Part shown: positions 1 to 8,603 of the stretch, piece after piece
How the letters are laid out: each line of letters begins with the position of its first letter
How positions within the stretch are numbered: position 1 is the stretch's first letter
Origin: CAVVIG01 sp050249955
Lineage (GTDB): Bacteria > Acidobacteriota > Vicinamibacteria > Vicinamibacterales > CAVVIG01
Direction of reading: 5' to 3'
Length of the DNA: 64,000 bases
NCBI GenBank assembly: GCA_050249955.1
Contig: JBFWPN010000014.1
Location: 62,001-126,000, forward strand
Notes under the pieces: generated by a model
Told to the model about the DNA's origin: nothing
What the model saw: only the letters and a program-made list of their open reading frames with translations
Database searches by the model: none
Position numbers and translations under genes: made by a program

Positions 1-267
1 CATGGAGGGGTACTGCACCTCCACCGCGGCCGCCCAGCTCCCGGCGTCCTTGAGCGCCCGGAGCGTCGGCAGGTCGGCGCCGAAGCGCGCCGGGTCCATG
101 TAGGTGGACGGGTCGAACCCGTCGAGCGAGATCAGCACGACATGATCGGCGGGCCGCGCCGGCTGCGCCGAGGGCACCGCCACTCCGGACGCTGCAACGA
201 CGAGCGCCACCGCACCGGTGATGATCTGCTTCAGGAACCGCCGTCGATGCACGGACACCTCGGACAT
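1..267 (-). CDS. Type I phosphodiesterase / nucleotide pyrophosphatase family protein (N-terminal fragment)
   Basis: The first 89 residues are visible; the rest lies beyond the left edge. The N-terminus has a twin-arginine stretch (HRRRFLK) followed by a hydrophobic run ending near SAQ, so export by the Tat pathway is likely. After it comes VVLISLDGFDP, the metal-binding start of the alkaline-phosphatase-superfamily phosphodiesterase fold, then a PTLRALKDAG segment typical of ectonucleotide pyrophosphatase/phosphodiesterases and related sulfatases. It starts 11 bases after the stop of the PhoD-like gene, so it is probably the last gene of that operon. The substrate cannot be told from this fragment; a sulfatase-like relative is the main alternative. 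Confidence 0.75.
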   Translation of the reverse strand, partial: MSEVSVHRRRFLKQIITGAVALVVAASGVAVPSAQPARPADHVVLISLDGFDPSTYMDPARFGADLPTLRALKDAGSWAAAVEVQYPSM

Positions 268-278
268 CGGACTCACGC

Positions 279-1829
279 TCAGGAAACGGGGGTCAGCTCG
301 TTCGTGTAGATCGCGGCACCCGAGAGGTTGTGCAGGCGCACGGTCATGACCCGGCTCCTGGCATCCACATTCAGCGTGCCGTAGAACTGCAGGCCCTCGC
401 TCGGGGGGCGATTGGGCTTCAGGTCCTTCGGGACGCCGGAAAAGCGAAGCTCGGGGCCGAACGTGGGATCGAGCTCGCCCGGAGCGAACGTGCCGGCGTG
501 GGCCGGGCCTGCCACGAACTCCCAGAAGGGATCGAACTCCTTGAAGGCAGCGCGGTCCGGGTGGAAATGGTGTGCCGCGCAGTAGTGGACATCGGCGGTG
601 ATCCACACCACGTTACGGATGCGCCGCTCCTTGATGAACCGGAGCAGGCCGGCAATCTCGAGCTCTCGACCCAGCGGTCGCCCCGGATCGCCATTCGCCA
701 CAGCCTCATGCTGGCCCGGTGCGTGCGCCACGACGACGGAGAGCGGCATGTCGGCCGCGATCACCTTCCAGGTGGCTTTCGACGCGAGCAGCCGCTGCTG
801 CAGCCACTGCACCTGCTCCCTTCCCATGAAGGCCGACTCGGGTCCGAGCGCCGGCTGCACGTTGTCGGAGTTCGCGCCGCGGTACTGCCGCATGTCCAGC
901 GCGAACATCTCCACCAGCGGCCCGTACGCCACGCTGCGATACACGCGGCCTGAGCCGTCGGCCTCCAGGGGAATCGGGTAATGCTCGAGGAACGCGCGCC
1001 TGGCACGTTCGGCCAGCACGCGGATGCGCTTCTCGGTGTAGCGCTGGTCGCCGGGAATCTCCTGCTGCGGAAACCAGTTGTCGCGCACCTCGTGGTCGTC
1101 CCACAAGGTGACCTGCGGCACTTCGGCAGCGAACCGCCGGTAGTGCGCATCGAGGCGGTTGTACAGGTGAGCGCCCCGATACTCGTCCAGCGTCTCGGCC
1201 ACCGTCGCCTTTGCCGGCGTCACCAGGTTGCGCCAGAGCGTCCCATCGTCCAGTGTCACTGTCTCCTGCAGCGGCTGGTCGGCGTAGATGGTGTCACCCA
1301 GGTTGATGAACACGTCGGGTGCGGCCTGCCGCATGGTCTCGAACAGGCGCATGCCTCCGCGCGCCTCGTCGATGCCCCAGCCCTGCCCCACCGTGTCGGC
1401 CGACCAGGCCAGCGTCACGTTGGCGGGTCGGGTCGAGGCGGTGCGGAAGAACCCGCCAACCGGCTGGCCCACGATGCGGCTGTTCGACGCGTCCTCGAAC
1501 GACACCCGGTAGAACACCTGCTGGCCGGGCGGCAGCCCGCGCAGCGCTGCGCGGGCCGTCAATCCCGTCTCGGGCGTCGCGAGCGAGCCGCGCACGCGCT
1601 GCACGCGACTGAATCGCTCGGTCGTCGAGTACTCGACGATCATGCGCGACGGCCGGTCGGCGTGCGCCCACACCAGCGCACGGTCGACGCCGACGTCGCC
1701 CGAGGCGACGCCGTAGTCGACGACCGGCATGGACGACTGCGCGCGGACGATCGCTGGCGCGTGGCCAAACGCGCCGGTGGCGGCGGCGCCGAGCAACTGA
1801 AGGAACTGGCGGCGTGACGATGTGGTCAC
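279..1829 (-). CDS. phoD: PhoD-like alkaline phosphatase, Tat-exported
   Basis: This 516-aa protein matches the PhoD family of calcium/iron-dependent alkaline phosphatases and phosphodiesterases, which release phosphate from organic esters outside the cytoplasm. Residues 1-30 form a Tat signal (SRRQFLQ, then a hydrophobic run ending at APAIVRAQ). An Ig-like PhoD N-domain follows (DYGVASGDVGVDRALVWA), then the metallophosphatase core: NLGDTIYADQP, VTLWDDHEVRDNW and VWITADVHYCAAH carry the metal ligands. It begins 5 bases after the TonB receptor stop and ends 11 bases before the phosphodiesterase start, so the three genes are probably one transcript for phosphate-ester use. Regulation by a Pho box is not visible here. 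Confidence 0.92.
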   Translation of the reverse strand: MTTSSRRQFLQLLGAAATGAFGHAPAIVRAQSSMPVVDYGVASGDVGVDRALVWAHADRPSRMIVEYSTTERFSRVQRVRGSLATPETGLTARAALRGLPPGQQVFYRVSFEDASNSRIVGQPVGGFFRTASTRPANVTLAWSADTVGQGWGIDEARGGMRLFETMRQAAPDVFINLGDTIYADQPLQETVTLDDGTLWRNLVTPAKATVAETLDEYRGAHLYNRLDAHYRRFAAEVPQVTLWDDHEVRDNWFPQQEIPGDQRYTEKRIRVLAERARRAFLEHYPIPLEADGSGRVYRSVAYGPLVEMFALDMRQYRGANSDNVQPALGPESAFMGREQVQWLQQRLLASKATWKVIAADMPLSVVVAHAPGQHEAVANGDPGRPLGRELEIAGLLRFIKERRIRNVVWITADVHYCAAHHFHPDRAAFKEFDPFWEFVAGPAHAGTFAPGELDPTFGPELRFSGVPKDLKPNRPPSEGLQFYGTLNVDARSRVMTVRLHNLSGAAIYTNELTPVS

Positions 1830-1834
1830 GGATC

Positions 1835-4800
1835 CTAGAACGTATACCGCAGGCCGAGCTGCACGATGCGCCCGTCGTCTGCCGTGGTGATGACACCGAA
1901 GTTCGGCGTGCCGATCTGGTTACCGGGCTGGCCGAACCGCTCCTGGTTCCAGATGTTGAAGGCCTCGACACGGAACTGGAGCCGCTGGGTCTTCGTCACC
2001 TGGATGTTCTTGAACAGCGAAAGGTCCGTGCGGTTGAAGCCGGGCCCGCGGACCGTGTTGCGGCCCGCATTGCCGGGACGCTCGCCGGTCTGCGCCAGCG
2101 TGAGGCGGCTGAAGCAGCTCGTGTTGAAGTACTGCGCCGTCGTCTTCGGGCCGTCGTTCGCGTCGCAGGTCATGTCAGGGCGGCTGGTCATGTACCGGAT
2201 GTCGAGCGTCGTCTCGACCACCGTGAGCGGCGTGCCGGTCTGGGCCTGGAAGATGCCGTTCAGCTGCCATCCGCCCGCGACGTACTTCAGGAAGGGCGAC
2301 TTGTCCTCGAACGTCGGCAGTTCGTAGCCGAAGCTGAGCACGAAGCGGTGGCGCACGTCGAAGAGCGCGTCGCCCTTCTCGAACGAGAGAGCGCGCGCGA
2401 GGCTCGCCTCGTCGCCCTGCACCACCGGCAGCACGGGCCTGGACTCGCCGCCAATGTTCAGGCCGGAGACGTGGTCCACCGCGTGGCCCAGGGTGTACGA
2501 CGCGAGGAAGTTCAGGCCGCGGGTCGGCAGCATGCGGAGCGAGCCCTGGAACGAGTCGTACCACGACTGCGCCGCCGAGAAGGTGGGCCGCACCAGTGCG
2601 AACGCCGGCATCACGCGCGCCCCGCGCGTCGTCTGGCCCGGCGTGTACACGCCAGGGTTCACCTCCATGAAGATCGGCAGGTTGAAGCCGCGCGAGCCGA
2701 CGTAGGACGCCTCGGCACCGAGCCGGTTTCCGATCTGGTGCTGCACGCCGGCGTTGAAGTGATACGCGTACGGCGACTTGAACCCATCGCCCCAGCCGAT
2801 GATGGTCAGCGCTGCCGGGAAGGGGTTGGGGCCGCTGCTGCCCGACACGGCGGCGAGCGGGTTGGCGGTCGTGATCGGCGTCGGCGTGTTCAGCTCGACC
2901 AGGGGCGTGAACGGCGGCGTGAGCACGCCGCTCTGGAAGAAGTCGCCCTGCCCGGCCAGCGCGTCGTAGAACACGCCGAACGCGCTGCGCACGCTCGTCT
3001 TGCCGGTGCCGAACGGATCCCACACCGCGGAGAGCCTCGGGGCGATGTTGTTCTTGTCGGTCGGGACGATGCCGCGCCCGATACCAGCGTCGCCGGGGTA
3101 GACGAGCCCGGTCGGCGCAGCCGGATAGACCGTCGACTTGCGGCCGGTGATGAACCCACCGATCCGATCCTCTTTCTCGATGAACGGGAGCGGCAGCTCG
3201 TAGCGGGCGCCGAGGTTCAGGGTGAGGCGCGGCGTCACACGGAACTCGTCCTGCACGTAGCCCGAGTAGAGCCAGCCGTACCCCTCCTGAATCGCCTGCT
3301 GCGTGGTCGCACGTGCCTGCGCCGGAAGGCCGAGCAGGAAGTCGGCGGCGGCATTGCCGGTGATGCTCCCGTTGAACGTGAGGTCGCCGTTCGGCCGGTT
3401 GATGAACGCGATCTTCATGGCCTCGCGCCGGATGTCGAGGCCGAACTTCATCTGGTGGCGTCCCTTCACGAGCGTGAAGTCGTCGGTGAACTGCCACACG
3501 TGGTTGACGCGTTCCACGAACGGCTGCTGCGGATCGCCCAGCGTGAAGAAGCCGGTCACCGCGATGGAAGCGAGCCCGGGCGCGGCCGGGTTGGTGCTCG
3601 GCAGGTTGATGCCGTAGGCGCTGTTCGCAAGCCCGCTGGTCACCTGCGGGTTGGCGTAGATCCGGTTCACCGAGAAGCGCGCGGTGTTGATGGCCGACGA
3701 GCTGAAGATGTAGGTGTGCGAGCCCATCATGTCCTGCAGCGTTGCGGTGGCACGCTGGTCAACCGGGTTCACCGTGCGCGGCGTGCGGCGGTCGGTGCCG
3801 GCGCGCATGTACCGCAGCAGCACCGACTGCTTGTTCGACAGGTTGTAGTCGAGGCGCAGCCCGACCTGGTCGCGCGTGTCCTTCACCTGGGGCGCGACGA
3901 TGTAGCGGTTGCCGGCCGAGTTGGACTGTGGCACGAAGTCGTTCAGCAGCTTCTGTGCGGCCGGGTCGAGGCGGCTGGCGGGAATCACGTTGCCCGGGAA
4001 CGGCAGGCCCGTGAGCGGATCGCGGATGGCCGCGCTCACGCCCGAGAAGTCGCCGCCGCGCTGGACCGACGAGAGCACCGGGATGTTGGCCAGCGTGCCG
4101 GTCTTGTTGCGGAAGCCGTCGTAATAGCCGAAGCCGAAGAACTTGTTCGGGATGATCGGGAAGCCGGCGGCCCCACCGAACTGGTTCTGCTTCAGCACCG
4201 GCTTGGCCTGCGTGGCCGGGGCGAAGAAGTTGCGTGCCTGCATCCGGTCGTCGCGGTTGAACTCCCAGATCGACCCGGTCAGGCGGTTCGATCCGGACTT
4301 GGTGACCAGATTCACGACCGAGCCGGCATTGCGGCCGTACTCGGCACCGAAGGCGTGCGTGAGGATCTTGAACTCCTCGATGGCGTCGGGCGGTGGACGG
4401 AGCACGAAGCCGGTGTTGAACGTGTCGTTGTTCGTGGCGCCGTCCATGAGGAAGTTGTTGGACTGGTTGCGTGCGCCGTTCACGTTGAAGCCGCCGGTGG
4501 CGTTGCCGAAGCCGCCGGGCGTGGCGTCGCCCGCCTGGCCGCCGAGCGAGGCGGGCGGAGCCACGACACCGGGAATGAGCGTGCCAAGCTGGGTGAAGTT
4601 GCGTCCGTTCAGCGGCAGGTCCACGACCTTGCGCTGGTCGATCACGATGCCTCGTGTCGCGTTGGCCGTCTCGACCAGCGTGGCGGTGCCCACCACGCTG
4701 ACCGTCTCCGACACCTGGCCGATCTCGAGCTGGAAGGGGATGGTCGCGGTCTCCGAGACAGTGACGCGAATCCGCTGCTGCACGGCCGACCGGAAGCCCT

Positions 4801-5056
4801 GGAGCGAGGCCTTCACGTCGTAGTCGCCGGGCTGGACGAGCGGGATGGTGTAGAGCCCGTCGGCTCCGGTGATCGCGCTTCGCACCACGCCGGTCGCGAG
4901 GTTCGTCGCCTCGATGGTGACCCCCGGGAGCACGGCGTCGGACGTATCGGTCACGAGGCCGTTGATCTGGCCCGTGGCCTGGGCGAGCACCACCGCGGGA
5001 AGCAGTAACAGGGCCGCCTGCACGAGGCAGAGCGCGGCCAGCAACCGTACCTTCAT
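1835..5056 (-). CDS. TonB-dependent receptor, Oar-like, with carboxypeptidase-regulatory N-domain
   Basis: A 1073-aa outer-membrane receptor. I chose the ATG at 5056 because AAGGAG lies nine bases upstream and the signal peptide (MKVRLLAALC through VVLAQ) starts there; an ATG at 5065 abuts the ribosome site. Residues about 27-110 form a CarboxypepD_reg/CNA-B-like beta-sandwich (GVTIEATNLATG, PGDYDVKASLQGF). A plug domain follows (VVDLPLNGRNFTQLGTLIPGV), then a long beta-barrel ending in LGLRYTF with the terminal Phe of outer-membrane proteins. This architecture is the large Oar-like family expanded in Acidobacteriota. It is first in an operon with the PhoD phosphatase, which suggests a phosphorylated or polymeric substrate, but the ligand is unknown. 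Confidence 0.93.
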   Translation of the reverse strand: MKVRLLAALCLVQAALLLLPAVVLAQATGQINGLVTDTSDAVLPGVTIEATNLATGVVRSAITGADGLYTIPLVQPGDYDVKASLQGFRSAVQQRIRVTVSETATIPFQLEIGQVSETVSVVGTATLVETANATRGIVIDQRKVVDLPLNGRNFTQLGTLIPGVVAPPASLGGQAGDATPGGFGNATGGFNVNGARNQSNNFLMDGATNNDTFNTGFVLRPPPDAIEEFKILTHAFGAEYGRNAGSVVNLVTKSGSNRLTGSIWEFNRDDRMQARNFFAPATQAKPVLKQNQFGGAAGFPIIPNKFFGFGYYDGFRNKTGTLANIPVLSSVQRGGDFSGVSAAIRDPLTGLPFPGNVIPASRLDPAAQKLLNDFVPQSNSAGNRYIVAPQVKDTRDQVGLRLDYNLSNKQSVLLRYMRAGTDRRTPRTVNPVDQRATATLQDMMGSHTYIFSSSAINTARFSVNRIYANPQVTSGLANSAYGINLPSTNPAAPGLASIAVTGFFTLGDPQQPFVERVNHVWQFTDDFTLVKGRHQMKFGLDIRREAMKIAFINRPNGDLTFNGSITGNAAADFLLGLPAQARATTQQAIQEGYGWLYSGYVQDEFRVTPRLTLNLGARYELPLPFIEKEDRIGGFITGRKSTVYPAAPTGLVYPGDAGIGRGIVPTDKNNIAPRLSAVWDPFGTGKTSVRSAFGVFYDALAGQGDFFQSGVLTPPFTPLVELNTPTPITTANPLAAVSGSSGPNPFPAALTIIGWGDGFKSPYAYHFNAGVQHQIGNRLGAEASYVGSRGFNLPIFMEVNPGVYTPGQTTRGARVMPAFALVRPTFSAAQSWYDSFQGSLRMLPTRGLNFLASYTLGHAVDHVSGLNIGGESRPVLPVVQGDEASLARALSFEKGDALFDVRHRFVLSFGYELPTFEDKSPFLKYVAGGWQLNGIFQAQTGTPLTVVETTLDIRYMTSRPDMTCDANDGPKTTAQYFNTSCFSRLTLAQTGERPGNAGRNTVRGPGFNRTDLSLFKNIQVTKTQRLQFRVEAFNIWNQERFGQPGNQIGTPNFGVITTADDGRIVQLGLRYTF

Positions 5057-5162
5057 CGACCTCATCTCCTTGGACGCGGCCCACACGCACCGCCGTCCGT
5101 CACGTCGTGGCCACGGCCGCCACGGGGCCAGGTGACCGGCGTCGGCCACCTCATCTCCACTT

Positions 5163-5183
5163 GCCGTCAGCCGCGGTGACGGC
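5163..5183 (-). terminator. Hairpin after the SDR gene
   Basis: Perfect 7-base inverted repeat (GCCGTCA / TGACGGC) around a GC-rich 7-base centre, 29 bases downstream of the SDR stop on the minus strand and upstream of the TonB receptor. It probably separates the two operons. There is no clear T-run, so an intrinsic terminator is likely but not certain. Confidence 0.45.
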
Positions 5184-5212
5184 GATGTCATCTCTTCCCT
5201 GTCGGTCGCCCG

Positions 5213-6004
5213 TTACATGCCCGGCGGCGTGAACCGGCCGTCGTTGGCCGTCCACCCGCCGTCCGCATAGATCACCGATCCCGTCATGAAGCTGGCAGCC
5301 TCCGACAGCAGGAACACAGCGGGCCCGGCCATCTCGTGCGGCTGGCCCCAGCGGTGCATCGGACTCTTCGCCGCATACGCGTCGTACCAGTCCGGGTTGT
5401 TCTTGATCGGCGCAGTGAGCGGCGTCTCGATGACGCCGGGCGCCACCACGTTCACGCGCACGCCCGAGGGCGCCCACTCCGTGGCGGCCGTCTTCGCAAG
5501 CTGCACGATGCCGGCCTTGGTCATCGCATACACGGACTGGCCCGGTTCGGTCACCAGGGCGCGGATCGACGCGAACAGCACGATGCTGCCAGACTGCTGC
5601 GCCGTCATGATCCGGCCTGCGGCCATCAGCGTGGCGAAGTTGGCGCGCAGGTTCAGGCTCACGACCCGGTCGAACTCCTCGAGCGAGTACTTCAGGATCG
5701 GCTTCCGCACATTGATCGCGGGTGTGCACACCAGGCCGTCGAGGCGGCCGCGCGAGGCGGCGATCCGGTCGAGGGCCGCGGCAGTGCCCTCGGCATCGGC
5801 GAGATCGATGGCGCCCGACTCCGCCATCCCACCCGCGGCGACGATCCGGGCCGAGGTGGCTGCGGCCGTCTCCCCCTTCAGGTCGAGGCACACCGTGTGC
5901 GCCCCCTGTGCGGCGGCGGCGAGGGCACACGCCTCGCCGATGCCGCTGCCGGCACCAATCACTGCCACGACCTTGCCGTCGAGCCGAAACATGTCCGTCG
6001 TCAT
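5213..6004 (-). CDS. SDR-family NAD(P)-dependent oxidoreductase
   Basis: A 263-aa classical short-chain dehydrogenase. The Rossmann start is VVAVIGAGSGIGEACA (TGxxxGIG-type) at about residues 12-27, an acidic residue in CLDLKGE points to NAD preference, and the catalytic set is Ser in IVLFASIRA plus YAMTK. The usual NNAG motif reads CTPAIN, an unusual variant. C-terminal VIYADGGWTAND is typical of the family. Its ATG overlaps the symporter stop by one base (TGATG), so it is translationally coupled to the transporter and probably oxidises or reduces a compound brought in by it. The substrate cannot be assigned. Confidence 0.9.
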   Translation of the reverse strand: MTTDMFRLDGKVVAVIGAGSGIGEACALAAAAQGAHTVCLDLKGETAAATSARIVAAGGMAESGAIDLADAEGTAAALDRIAASRGRLDGLVCTPAINVRKPILKYSLEEFDRVVSLNLRANFATLMAAGRIMTAQQSGSIVLFASIRALVTEPGQSVYAMTKAGIVQLAKTAATEWAPSGVRVNVVAPGVIETPLTAPIKNNPDWYDAYAAKSPMHRWGQPHEMAGPAVFLLSEAASFMTGSVIYADGGWTANDGRFTPPGM

Positions 6005-7398
6005 CAGGATGACCGAGTCCTGTTAAGGGAAAGCAACAAGAGGAACGCCGCGGCGGCGGCGAGCAGCCCGAGCAGGTTTGGGTTGAGCCACCCCGTGCCG
6101 CGACCCGAGAGCTGCAGGGCCAGCAGGACGGCGATGCCGGCGGCGATGGCCGAGAACGCCTCCGGCACGCCGGCACGCTTCGTGTACAGACCACCCACCA
6201 CGGGCACGAAGAGGCTGACGCCGAGCAGCGAATAAAAGATGCTGAGCGCCCCGATCACCGTCGGCAGCCAGGTGGCCAGGAGCACGCCGATGATGCCGCC
6301 CCCGATGGCGGCACCGCGCGCGACCCGCAGCAGGGCACGGTCATCGGCTGCCGGATTGAGGAACCGCTTGTAGAGGTCCTGTGACAGCGACGTCGACAGC
6401 ATGAACAGGATCGCGTCGCACGTGCTCACCTCGGCCGAGAACACGGCGGCGAGTGCGAGCGCACCGAGCCACGTTGGCAGCGCCCGCACGAGCACGGTCG
6501 GCAGCACCAGGTTCGGGCTGGCAATGTCCGGGTACAGCGCTCGCGCCGCCATCCCGAAGAGCACCGGTACAAAGGCGAACAGGCCGAGCACGAGGGCCTG
6601 CACGCCGATGCCGAGGCGGACGGTGCGGGCGTCCCTGGCCCCGTAGGCCTTCTGGACCAGCCCGGGCGACACGATGAAGCCGGGCCCGAGCAGCGCGAGC
6701 AGTGTCCACCCGGAGCCGGGGCCGCTCGAGTAGGTGAGGTCGGCGAAGTGGGCCGGCACGCCGGCACCCGCCACGATCGCGTCCAGCCCGCCCGCGTGCG
6801 CCACGACCAGCGGCAGGCCGATCAGCAGCCCGGCCAGCAGCACCACGAGCTGCACGGCATTCACCCAGGCCGAGCTCAGGAGGCCGCCACTGACGAAGTA
6901 GACGAGCATGGCACCCGCCCCCACCGACGTGCCAAGCCATCGCGGAATGCCCGCCACCACCTCGAGCACCGCGGCGCCCGCAATGAGCTGCCCAGCCAGG
7001 ATGGCCAGGGTGCCCACCCACAGCAGCGACGCTACCAGGCCACGGACCGATCGGCCGTAGCGATATTCGAGAAAGTCACCGACGGTGTAGAAGGATCTGG
7101 CGGAGGCGATCTGCCAGATGCGGGGACCGACGAGGAACGCCAGGCCCAGGGAGCCGATCGCCGCCGAGCCGTTCCACCACCACGCACTCAGGCCGTCCGA
7201 GAATGCGAGGCCCGCCGCGCCAACCGTGGAGCCGGCCCCGATGTTCGAGGCGAGCACCGTGGAGAACAGCAGCGGCGCCGAGAGGTTGCGTCCCGCAACG
7301 AAGAACTCGCTGCTCCCCTTGACCAGCCTCGCAATCCACAGGCCCACGACTGTCAGGCCCACGGCGTAGGCAAGCAGGAGCGCGAGGTAGGTGTTCAC
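6004..7398 (-). CDS. Sodium:solute symporter (SSS family)
   Basis: About 464 aa, almost entirely hydrophobic, with the SSS hallmarks FFVAGRNLSAPLLFSTVLASNIGAGS and GDFLEYRYG near the N-terminus. The family normally has 13 membrane helices and imports sugars, amino acids, carboxylates or similar solutes with sodium. The reading frame stays open further upstream, but that part is arginine/glycine-rich and antisense-like; a GTG at 7398 begins VNTYLALLLAYAVGL just at the first helix and 11 bases after the upstream peptidase stop, so I take it as the start. It sits between a P1 peptidase and an SDR in one operon. Confidence 0.88.
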   Translation of the reverse strand: MNTYLALLLAYAVGLTVVGLWIARLVKGSSEFFVAGRNLSAPLLFSTVLASNIGAGSTVGAAGLAFSDGLSAWWWNGSAAIGSLGLAFLVGPRIWQIASARSFYTVGDFLEYRYGRSVRGLVASLLWVGTLAILAGQLIAGAAVLEVVAGIPRWLGTSVGAGAMLVYFVSGGLLSSAWVNAVQLVVLLAGLLIGLPLVVAHAGGLDAIVAGAGVPAHFADLTYSSGPGSGWTLLALLGPGFIVSPGLVQKAYGARDARTVRLGIGVQALVLGLFAFVPVLFGMAARALYPDIASPNLVLPTVLVRALPTWLGALALAAVFSAEVSTCDAILFMLSTSLSQDLYKRFLNPAADDRALLRVARGAAIGGGIIGVLLATWLPTVIGALSIFYSLLGVSLFVPVVGGLYTKRAGVPEAFSAIAAGIAVLLALQLSGRGTGWLNPNLLGLLAAAAAFLLLLSLNRTRSS

Positions 7399-7409
7399 GA
7401 CGGGAATCG

Positions 7410-8480
7410 CTACTTCTTCAGGTCGCGCACGGCCGGGATGTTGGGCAGGCCCGTGGCCTCGGTCGCGGCCCGCACGATCGCCCTGGCCATCACGTCGGCG
7501 GCCAGCGCACCGATCTGGCTGATGTCCACCTGCCCGGTCCACGTACCCGTGGCAAGCGAGAACACCGTATCGCCGTCACCCAGGGTGTGGGCCGGGAAAA
7601 TCGCCCGAGCGAACCCATCGTCGGCCATGAGCGCCATGCGGTGGGCCTGCGCCTTCGTCAGCTTCGCGTTCGTGGCGACCAGGCCGATCGTGGTGTTGGC
7701 GCCAGCCCGCGGAGCCTCACGTGGTGAGCCCGCGCGGAGAAGCGTGCGTGCGTCGGCGAGCGTGCCGTCGGCATTGCGTACGCCGGCCACGACCTGGCCC
7801 GTGTCAGGGTCGATGATGTCGCCCACGGCGTTGACGGCGACGATGGCGCCAACCTGCAGGCCGCTGGGGAGCGTGATCGAGTAGCTGCCGAGGCCGCCCT
7901 TCATCGAGCGCCCGCCTCCGCCGCTCTTCCCGACCGTGGCGCCGGCGCCCGCGCCGATCGTGCCTTCCTTCACGGGATCCTTCGTGGCCGCACCCGCGGC
8001 CCTGAAGCCGCAGTCGGCGGTGGGACGGATCTTCGGGTTGCCACCCACCGGCAGGTCGAACAGGATCGCGGCCGGCACGATGGGCACCTTGGCAATGCGC
8101 ACATCCCAGCCCATGTCGTGCTCCTCGAGCCAGCGCATCGTTCCGGTGGCCGCATCGAGACCGTAGGCGCTGCCGCCGGCGAGGACCACGGCGTTCACCT
8201 TGTCCACCTGGTTCGAGGGATCGAGCAGGTTCGTCTCGCGCGTGCCGGGTGCGCCGCCACGCTGCGAGACGCCGCCCACGGCGCCCTCGCCATCCACGAC
8301 GATGACCGTGCAGCCCGTGGGCCGCTCGGTGAGCGTGACGCTGCCCACCTTGATCCGGTCGACGGCCGTGATGGTGCGATTGGCCGGGGCGCCCTGCTGC
8401 GCGGACACGCCCATGGACGGCGCGAGCGCGGCCATCGCCAGCCCGATGCCGAAGGCAACGAGCAACCGTGAGTGCTGCAT
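7410..8480 (-). CDS. P1-family (DmpA/S58) N-terminal-nucleophile peptidase, secreted
   Basis: 356 aa with a signal peptide (residues 1-28, ending MGVSAQQ). The family comprises self-processing aminopeptidases such as DmpA and beta-peptidyl aminopeptidases. The autoproteolysis site is recognisable as GANTTIGLVATNA; Thr263 after Asn262 is the likely nucleophile created by cleavage. Other family features are GGSAYGLDAATG near residue 102 and the glycine-rich KSGGGGRSMKGG stretch before the site. The ATG at 8480 has GAGG eight bases upstream; an in-frame extension to 9131 runs antisense through the M20 gene and is not credible. First gene of the P1-symporter-SDR operon; its signal peptide suggests it trims peptides outside the cytoplasm. 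Confidence 0.88.
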   Translation of the reverse strand: MQHSRLLVAFGIGLAMAALAPSMGVSAQQGAPANRTITAVDRIKVGSVTLTERPTGCTVIVVDGEGAVGGVSQRGGAPGTRETNLLDPSNQVDKVNAVVLAGGSAYGLDAATGTMRWLEEHDMGWDVRIAKVPIVPAAILFDLPVGGNPKIRPTADCGFRAAGAATKDPVKEGTIGAGAGATVGKSGGGGRSMKGGLGSYSITLPSGLQVGAIVAVNAVGDIIDPDTGQVVAGVRNADGTLADARTLLRAGSPREAPRAGANTTIGLVATNAKLTKAQAHRMALMADDGFARAIFPAHTLGDGDTVFSLATGTWTGQVDISQIGALAADVMARAIVRAATEATGLPNIPAVRDLKK

Positions 8481-8534
8481 CTGGTAACCTCGGTGCGGGC
8501 GCGCGCGCAACGCCGCACGCCCCGCGGAACCCAT

Positions 8535-8540
8535 ACTATA
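8535..8540 (-). promoter_or_regulatory. Candidate -10 box (TATAGT) for the P1-peptidase operon
   Basis: The 123-base gap 8481-8603 separates the divergent peptidase operons. On the minus strand TATAGT (one mismatch to TATAAT) lies about 55 bases upstream of the P1 ATG. No convincing -35 element is present 17 bases before it, so this is a weak call. Confidence 0.3.
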
Positions 8541-8603
8541 GTTGCGCGTGCAGGATGCGCATCGACCGAATGGCGTATCTTGCGATTTCTTCATAGCACA
8601 CGC

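Noticed and set aside
1814..5008. A 1064-codon open frame on the plus strand opposite the TonB receptor
   Set aside because: It is the antisense shadow of a clear receptor gene in G+C-rich DNA; composition is His/Arg/Val/Glu-rich without any motif.
7399..7542. N-terminal extension of the symporter
   Set aside because: The extra 48 residues are Arg/Gly-rich and lie inside the upstream peptidase gene; the GTG at 7398 precedes the first membrane helix.
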